Of a DNA stretch of 20,656 nucleotides, positions 15,443-20,656 are shown piece after piece. Origin of the DNA: Chrysochromulina tobinii (taxonomy: Eukaryota > Haptophyta > Prymnesiales > Chrysochromulinaceae); NCBI GenBank assembly GCA_001275005.1, contig JWZX01001875.1, forward strand, positions 1 through 20,656. Direction: 5' to 3'. The notes beneath the pieces were generated by a model. That model was not told the DNA's origin. It saw nothing but the letters and a program-made list of their open reading frames with translations, and searched no databases. The position numbers and the translations under genes are program-made. How positions within the stretch are numbered: position 1 is the first letter of the stretch; every line of letters starts with the position of its first letter.

Positions 15443-17377
15443 ATGGCGGTGCAGCCTCCCAGCGTTGTTCGTGCTGCTGAGCCACCGCCGCTTGGGCCAC
15501 CGGCACTGCTCGGGTCTCAGCCGCTTCGCGTGCCGCCGCCGTTCGCGCCGCCTCTTGCAATGTTCGGCTCTGGTCGCTCCACCCCGCCGGCCTCCGGCCG
15601 CATCACCTCGCCGACCCGCCAGACGCTCGAGTCTTCCCTTCGGCTGCGCCCGCTGATTCTTCACCACCTCTCGCAGCTAGACTGCGCGAGCAGTGTCGCT
15701 GTGCTTCCAAACGGGCACCTGGTCATATCCGACACCGGCTCACACCAGGTGCTCACCGTCGCACCGGAGTCCGGACGGGTGCTATCCACGCTTGTTGGCA
15801 ACAATCTGGCGCCCAACCTGCGGCTACGTGGCCCGCGCGGCATTGCCGTCAGCAAAACGGAGATCTTCGTAGCCGATTGCTACAACTGCGCCATACGAAA
15901 ATTCGCGTATGATGGCACGCAACTGCTGGTCACGGGCAGCTATGGCCATGCTGACGGCCAGCTTCGGTACCCGAACGGTCTTGCTCTCTCCTCAGACCAC
16001 GGCACGCTCTTTGTCGCTGATAGCGGCAACACGCGCATCGTGGCGTTGGACGCCACGGACCTCGCGTTCAAGTTTACCTTCCTCCTCGAGTGCTCTGCGC
16101 CGCCGTCTATGCGACACCGGGCAAGCAGCCCAAGGTTTCCGATGCCCAGCCAGCCGCGGCAGGCGTGCCGGCCCGCAGGTCTTGCCGTGTTTGGTGCGGA
16201 ACTGTACGTTGTCGATGCCTTCAACAGGCGTCTGCAGGTCTTCTCAACGGCCGACGGTGCCTTCCGCCGCTTCCTCGTGCCAACCTTCGTTGAGGGCGCT
16301 ACGCGTGGAAAGCCGCTGCTCGAGCTGCCGGACGGCGTCGCCGCCTGGGAGGGCCGGCTCTACGTGACTGATCGGCGCGGCGACGCTGTCCACGTGCTTT
16401 CGGCGGAGGACGGCTCAGTGGTGCAGACCATACCCTTTCTCATGGGGCGGCCGCACGGCCTCGCTGGCATCTGCTGCGACGGCCACCGCGTGGTCGTCAT
16501 CGACGAGATTCGCAACGAGCTGCACGTGCTCACGTGCCTGCAGGCGGACAGCGAGCGCAAGCAGAACGCCATCGCCGCCGCTGGAGGCGACAAGTTGCAA
16601 CAAGCCACGACGACGCGCTCAACACCTCGATGCTCAACACAGCGCTCCTCGAGTACGACGCCACGCGCCGGGGCCACCCCGCGCACTAGCGCCCCCGCCA
16701 CGCCCCACGTGCGCACGCCTCGTGCCCACCCGAAGTTGCCAACCTCAGCACCAATCTCAGCACCAACCTCAGCGCCAACCTCGGCACAGCCCGATACATC
16801 GAGCGGGCCCTCTGCCGCAGCTCCGGCGTCAGCTCGATCCTTTGATGGTTCTCGCACACCGCGCATGTCGGACTCGAGCTGTGCGGCAGCAATGGCTCCA
16901 GCTGACGCCTCGCCGTTTGCCTCGGCGCATATGATGCCCCGTCACCTGACAGCCACCCATACCACCGCCGAGTTCAAGTTCGGTACCTCTGACCTCACCT
17001 TGGTCGGGCACGACCTGCCAGGCGACGACAACCGGCTCCTCGAGATTCACACCATCGAGATTCACACCAGCCCGCGGCACGTCGACGAGTTGGAAGCGGT
17101 CGACGGCGGCGCTGCGAAGCTTCCGAGGGATGCGTCGACGAGCGCCATCGCACGAGAGCCATCATCGGCACAGCTACCCACCGAAGCTGATGGCCAAAAG
17201 GGAGATGATGGCCGAGGCAGCGGCGCCCATCTGTCGGCCGCCGCGTCGATGCCTCGTGTGCTCTCTCGCTTCAGGGTGCCGCTGCAGGCGACGCCACCCC
17301 CACCGCTCTTTCCACCCAGGCTCTCACAGCGACGGATGGCTGCGGCGAATAAACTGAAACTCGAAGTGGTAGTTTAG
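15443..17377 (+). CDS. NHL-repeat beta-propeller protein
   Basis: 644 residues from an ATG at 15443 in good context (GAAATGG). A Pro-rich N-terminus (1-60) precedes about six NHL-type blades from about residue 81 to 366. Recognisable blade cores include VAVLPNGHLVISDTGSHQVL, GIAVSKTEIFVADCYNCAIR, GLALSSDHGTLFVADSGNTR, GLAVFGAELYVVDAFNRRLQ and GVAAWEGRLYVTDRRGDAV. Such propellers bind proteins or RNA and have no catalytic motif of their own. The tail (about 385-644) is Ser/Thr/Pro/Ala-rich with two short tandem repeats: a 12-nt one at 16741-16788 and the duplicated EIHT segment near 17041-17070. No RING, B-box or kinase domain is present, so it is not a TRIM-type ligase. No signal peptide is evident. 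The partner is unknown. Confidence 0.85.
   Translation: MAVQPPSVVRAAEPPPLGPPALLGSQPLRVPPPFAPPLAMFGSGRSTPPASGRITSPTRQTLESSLRLRPLILHHLSQLDCASSVAVLPNGHLVISDTGSHQVLTVAPESGRVLSTLVGNNLAPNLRLRGPRGIAVSKTEIFVADCYNCAIRKFAYDGTQLLVTGSYGHADGQLRYPNGLALSSDHGTLFVADSGNTRIVALDATDLAFKFTFLLECSAPPSMRHRASSPRFPMPSQPRQACRPAGLAVFGAELYVVDAFNRRLQVFSTADGAFRRFLVPTFVEGATRGKPLLELPDGVAAWEGRLYVTDRRGDAVHVLSAEDGSVVQTIPFLMGRPHGLAGICCDGHRVVVIDEIRNELHVLTCLQADSERKQNAIAAAGGDKLQQATTTRSTPRCSTQRSSSTTPRAGATPRTSAPATPHVRTPRAHPKLPTSAPISAPTSAPTSAQPDTSSGPSAAAPASARSFDGSRTPRMSDSSCAAAMAPADASPFASAHMMPRHLTATHTTAEFKFGTSDLTLVGHDLPGDDNRLLEIHTIEIHTSPRHVDELEAVDGGAAKLPRDASTSAIAREPSSAQLPTEADGQKGDDGRGSGAHLSAAASMPRVLSRFRVPLQATPPPPLFPPRLSQRRMAAANKLKLEVVV
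16741..16788 (+). repeat. 12-nt tandem repeat, four units, coding
   Basis: Four in-register units of the type AACCTCAGCACC in the disordered tail of the NHL protein, encoding repeated (T/I)SAP tetrapeptides. Units differ by one to two bases. A small coding microsatellite-like expansion. Confidence 0.85.
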
Positions 17378-17666
17378 CGCGTTCTGCCCGGCCCGTGCGG
17401 TAATCAAGCCGTGCGCGGTGACCATTCCCGGTCGGTGTGTGTTTCCGAACGGAATCGTCTAACGAGTAACGTAAAATAAAGTTCCCCTATCTCAGTACCG
17501 ATCGACACGTTTTCACCAATGGTTTTCACAGGACACAGCCAATGTTTAAAATTCGACACCCAAGACACCGGACCGGCGTACATACGGATGCGGTTACCAT
17601 TAGCTCGGGACCCCTGGACCCCCTATTATCACACTCGATCAGCCGCTTCACACGAAGGCCCGGAAA
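17378..17666. other. Spacer with candidate poly(A) signal
   Basis: 289 nt between the NHL stop and the next ATG. AATAAA at 17475-17480 lies about 100 nt after the NHL stop and could be its poly(A) signal. The remainder is less GC-rich than the coding regions and shows no supported gene. Confidence 0.45.
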
Positions 17667-18526
17667 ATGCGGGTCGACAAAGAGCACGAGTACTTCACTC
17701 CGAACTCGACGGACGAGCTGATTGCACACAGCTTGCGGTGCGCCGTGAAGTTCGTTACCCAGCGAGTGATCACTGTTCTAACGGTTATCATCCTGTTGCT
17801 GTGGCGCAGAGATGGCGACGTGATCCTGATCAACAAACGATGCACGAGCCTGCCGCCAGTGCAAGCTCTGCTGTGCTTCGCTTCAAAATACGGCCTGAGC
17901 GGTGACGGACGGCACGGGTGGGATCATGCCGCGATTGTGTACCGAGAACCCAAAACCAACGTCCCGATGCTACTCGAAGGCGGGCCGAAAGGAGTCAGCC
18001 TTCGAACTTTTGAGGAGCGTCTGATGCAAGGCACGGACCATCAAGAGGTGCTGCTTCTTCCACTTCGTGGCGCGGACGGCCAAGCTCAAAGCGATAAACA
18101 CCAGAAGCTGGCCATTTTCGTAAAGGTCCACGGCAACCTCGACAACCTGGTAACGGCCAGCTGCTACTCTGCTCACCGGGAGCGCGATCGAATCGCACTA
18201 ATCCACAGGAACTCGGGCTTGCTCGCACTCCCGACGGCTATGATGGTCTTGGAACGTGCTGTGCAAACGCATGGGCCGTGTATCGCGATTTGCGCTCCAC
18301 TGTGCGGATGAGGGCTGCCACAGTAGCTAACGCGGCTAGCGCTGCGCCGCAACCTCCGGCCCCACCATGCCGATACGGTGCCCCTCTGGTTGCTGCCGCC
18401 CTACAGCAGCTGGGCGTACTCGACAACCCCATCGATCAGGCCAGCATCACTCCCACCGGCATACCTCTATTACACCTGCGCCATCCTGCGATCTTCGGTC
18501 GTCCAGTGACCATTCGCGGGCTTTGA
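17667..18526 (+). pseudogene. Permuted papain-like (YiiX/C92-type) protein, frame-interrupted
   Basis: The first frame (17667-18311, 214 residues) has a hydrophobic segment near 28-46, then GDVILIN (50-56), HGWDHAAIVYRE (81-92), LLEGGPKGVSLRTFEERL and EVLLLPL, the pattern of permuted NlpC/P60-papain hydrolases with the His-containing strand first. The expected C-terminal part lies in another frame: VYRDLRSTVRM (18278 on), then APLVAAALQQLGVL near 18399-18430, to a stop at 18526. Two readings are possible. A frameshift near 18270-18280 would make it a pseudogene. Alternatively a 62-nt GT-AG intron (18278-18339) restores the frame and gives 265 residues, but drops VYRDLRS, which fits the family's GKPY-like segment. 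Where the family has Cys (F-C-S-x-LV), this sequence reads Y-G-A-P-LV, so the nucleophile seems lost or displaced. The family call is moderate. Confidence 0.5.
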
Positions 18527-19144
18527 TCGAGCGTGCAGTCCAGATGAACGTTACGGGCCGCCGCATCCGCGATCCAATAGAAGCGAAATTACAAAGGGCC
18601 CGGCGCGGCGGGCGGTGAAGTTCGGTAAAAGTTCGGTAAACGACGCTAAAGACTAAACGGCTCCGTTACTTTGTCCGTCGGTAGTCCCTAGGGCTGCCTC
18701 CTGGCTCCTCTCCCTGCAGTACCGCGTCGTACCGTGAGCATGCGAGGCACAGGCAGCCAGGAGCAGGACCCCGGCGGCGGCGCGCCCGGGCAGGGCGGAT
18801 CGACATCGAGCGCGCAAATTCCGCTTCGAACGGCACGTACACTCAGCGAAGATCACTACACCTTTTTCCAGAGTCTGACGTGCGGTGGGTGGACGATGTG
18901 GGTGAGCAGCAAGTTGTTGACCTAGGGTAGCCATGTCAGCATTGCGTGCCGCCAATGCCTCTCGTGCCTCCGGGCCACGGAAAGGAGATCTGTTTTGATC
19001 GACCGTTTTCTTGGGTCATCCCGCGAATAGAAATCGCGCCCATGGAGTGCGGCCCTCCTCGGTAAGTGGCGCGTTTGCCCACGTGCTCACCAGCTGCGGT
19101 CACCAGTTACTGGCAAGCGGGAGGAGCGAGAGAATGGGTCCTTG
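18527..19144. other. Convergent intergenic spacer
   Basis: 618 nt between the papain-like gene (+) and the aldolase stop (-). It holds a duplicated GTTCGGTAAA near 18620-18640. A short plus-strand frame from an ATG at 18740 (to 18925, 61 residues) ends in a slightly protein-like stretch (DHYTFFQSLTCGGWTMW) beside a donor-like GGTGAGC, so it could be an exon. The support is too weak to call it. Confidence 0.45.
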
Positions 19145-20428
19145 TCACTCGCATGGGTTTTTGTGCACTTTCAAGGCGAAGAATCGGTTCGAGAAGGGAT
19201 CAGCGCACAAGACGTTTGAAGGCGCTCGTCGCTCCTCGGCATACGAGAACTTGGGAAGGAGCACACGTTCGCTTCCGGGCGACGGGTGTTCCTCGTTCCA
19301 CACGCCGAGCTGTGCATCCGCGTTCACACGCGCGAGCTCGACAAGGAGCTGCTGCGCGACGGCGACGTTTTCTGGCTTGCCAGCCCAGGCATTGAGGACG
19401 GGATCCTGCAATGCACGCCCGTAGGAGAAGCTGAGTGCCCATGGCGAGTTGGGACATGCGCGCTGCAGCGCCTGCAGGTTCCGCGTGGCCTCCTCCGCGC
19501 CCATTCCGCCAGAAAGGAAGTGGATGCCCGGGACGGCGGGCGGCACGGTGCGCTTCATCGTCTGCACGGTGTAGCGCGCGACCTCATCCTCGTCATTCTC
19601 GGCGAGGACCGCGTCCAGCCCGGGCAGCACCATGGATGGCTTCAGCAGCATCGCCTCGAGGATGACATCGTGTGCGTTGAGTGCGCGGAAGACATGGGAG
19701 AGCACTCGCTCGGACTCGTATGCAGCGCGCTCGACTGAGTAATCGCCTGGCCCGAGCGCCAACTCCGGCTCGACGATCGGCACGAGACCATGCTCCTGGC
19801 AAATGGACGCGTAGCGCGCGAGCGTCTGCGAATTATGCTGTATGGCGCGCTCCGAAGGCATCCCGTTTCCGATTTTGAGCACCGCGCGCCACTTTGCGAA
19901 GCGCGCACCTTCGCGATAGTACTGCTTGCACCGCTCAGCGAGCCCGTCGAGGCCTTGCGTCGTCGTCTCGCCGTCAGTTCCGCCAAGGGGCTGGAGGCCC
20001 GTGTCGACCTTGATGCCCACCAGGATGCCCTGCTCATGCAGCAGCTGTGTGAAGCGGATGCCACCCGATGTACTCTGATGCAGCGTCTCATCAAACATGA
20101 TGACTCCAGAGATGTACTTGGCGAGGCCAGGCGCCGCGTAAAGCAGCTCGCGGAAGGCGCGGCGGGACTCTTCGGTGTTGTCCATGCCAATGGTACTCAA
20201 GCGCTTGCCGGCAGTTGGAACGCTCTCGTCAGTCGCAAGGATTCCGTGGCCACGGCGCGAGATCCTGGCGGCTGTGGCCTTCATCTCGAACACGTACGGA
20301 TTTTGGATCTCAAATTCTGACAGCATCGATATCTCGCCCAGCCCAGCTACCGTTGCACTTGCCCAGCTGGCTGACGTTGCACTTGGGCTCCACATCCCTA
20401 GCATCGCCAGCAAGTAGCAGGCCAACAT
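19145..20428 (-). CDS. Class I fructose-bisphosphate aldolase with secretory-type leader
   Basis: Cleaves fructose-1,6-bisphosphate to the two triose phosphates through a Schiff base, in glycolysis or the Calvin cycle. From the ATG at 20428 it has 427 residues. Key residues are all present: Asp67 (GILATDES), Lys140 (GIKVDTG), Lys179 (FAKWRAVLKI), Glu220 and Glu222 (VPIVEPEL), Schiff-base Lys263 (EAMLLKPSMV), FLSGG (304-308) and Arg338 (SYGRAL). Residues 1-22 (MLACYLLAMLGMWSPSATSA) look like a signal peptide; with the next about 20 residues they may direct the enzyme to a complex plastid, though a non-plastid secretory route is possible. After LLPKFSY (391-396), where class I enzymes normally end in a functional Tyr, the frame runs on for 31 residues. 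This is either a true extension or an unspliced intron start (GTATGC overlaps the Tyr codon). Confidence 0.92.
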   Translation of the reverse strand: MLACYLLAMLGMWSPSATSASWASATVAGLGEISMLSEFEIQNPYVFEMKATAARISRRGHGILATDESVPTAGKRLSTIGMDNTEESRRAFRELLYAAPGLAKYISGVIMFDETLHQSTSGGIRFTQLLHEQGILVGIKVDTGLQPLGGTDGETTTQGLDGLAERCKQYYREGARFAKWRAVLKIGNGMPSERAIQHNSQTLARYASICQEHGLVPIVEPELALGPGDYSVERAAYESERVLSHVFRALNAHDVILEAMLLKPSMVLPGLDAVLAENDEDEVARYTVQTMKRTVPPAVPGIHFLSGGMGAEEATRNLQALQRACPNSPWALSFSYGRALQDPVLNAWAGKPENVAVAQQLLVELARVNADAQLGVWNEEHPSPGSERVLLPKFSYAEERRAPSNVLCADPFSNRFFALKVHKNPCE

Positions 20429-20656
20429 CGGGGTTCGCTCGATCTCCCCTTTCGTCAACTTCCTAAAGAAGATTGTCTCTACTCACATATATGAAGATGT
20501 GTGTGAGTACAGGAAGCCTATCGAATGTACTCTCAAGATGAGCAGAGGGACTACAAGTACAGTGAGTCTCCGCGACATTGCGACGGGGGGGGAGGGGGAG
20601 GGTGGGGGGTCCTGGAGAAAGTGCAATTCTGCGCAATTGCTCTTTTTCATGCGCTA
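20429..20656. promoter_or_regulatory. Region upstream of the aldolase gene
   Basis: Upstream of the minus-strand aldolase start and reaching the window edge. A TATATG-containing stretch (20487-20493) about 60 nt before the ATG sits in an 8-nt inverted repeat, TACTCACA (20480-20487) and TGTGAGTA (20502-20509). A G-rich run follows at 20584-20609. By position this is promoter or 5' leader; the elements are only candidates. Confidence 0.35.

Noticed and set aside
1-20656. tRNA, rRNA, CRISPR array or transposase genes
   Set aside because: I looked for tRNA-like arms, regularly spaced repeats and transposase or reverse transcriptase motifs on both strands and saw none.

Overview
The window is nuclear DNA of a GC-rich, gene-dense eukaryote. 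Genes are single open frames or a few exons with short GT-AG introns, and nothing looks like a prokaryotic operon. A glutamyl-tRNA reductase with a signal-peptide-plus-transit-like leader implies a plastid. A PG-rich ciliary repeat protein implies a flagellum, a complex I subunit implies ordinary mitochondria, and a class I aldolase also begins with a secretory-type leader. Together these suggest a flagellated alga with a complex (secondary) plastid. A haptophyte or a similar red-lineage alga is my best guess; no marker here fixes the lineage.

Layout. 188-1411 (+): R2R3 Myb factor. 1808-2156 (-): tiny complex I subunit NDUFB3/B12 gene. 2471-5066 (+): TMEM209-like nuclear-envelope protein in two exons, carrying nucleoporin-style FG motifs. 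5535-7754 (+): long coiled coil with C-terminal ankyrin repeats. 8388-9968 (-): plastid glutamyl-tRNA reductase. 10302-13016 (+): second Myb-related frame with a broken DNA-binding domain and three copies of an unfamiliar helical repeat. 13949-15316 (-): PG-rich (SHIPPO/STPGR) protein with an almost perfect internal duplication. 15443-17377 (+): NHL beta-propeller protein. 17667-18526 (+): permuted papain-like (YiiX/C92-type) protein that is frame-interrupted and may lack its cysteine. 19145-20428 (-): class I fructose-bisphosphate aldolase.

The genes do not form one pathway. Four neighbouring pairs are divergent and may share promoters: NDUFB3/TMEM209-like, reductase/second Myb, PG-rich/NHL, and possibly the aldolase with a gene beyond the right edge. 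Functional threads are plastid metabolism (tetrapyrrole synthesis, possibly aldolase), cilium (PG-rich protein, perhaps the coiled-coil/ankyrin protein), nuclear envelope and transcription.

The observations most worth following are: the TMEM209-like protein with FG motifs; the 298-nt duplication with one mismatch in the PG-rich gene; a 40-nt near-identical inverted match between the ankyrin gene and the reductase gene; the broken second Myb with its repeat module; and the damaged or oddly spliced papain-like gene.
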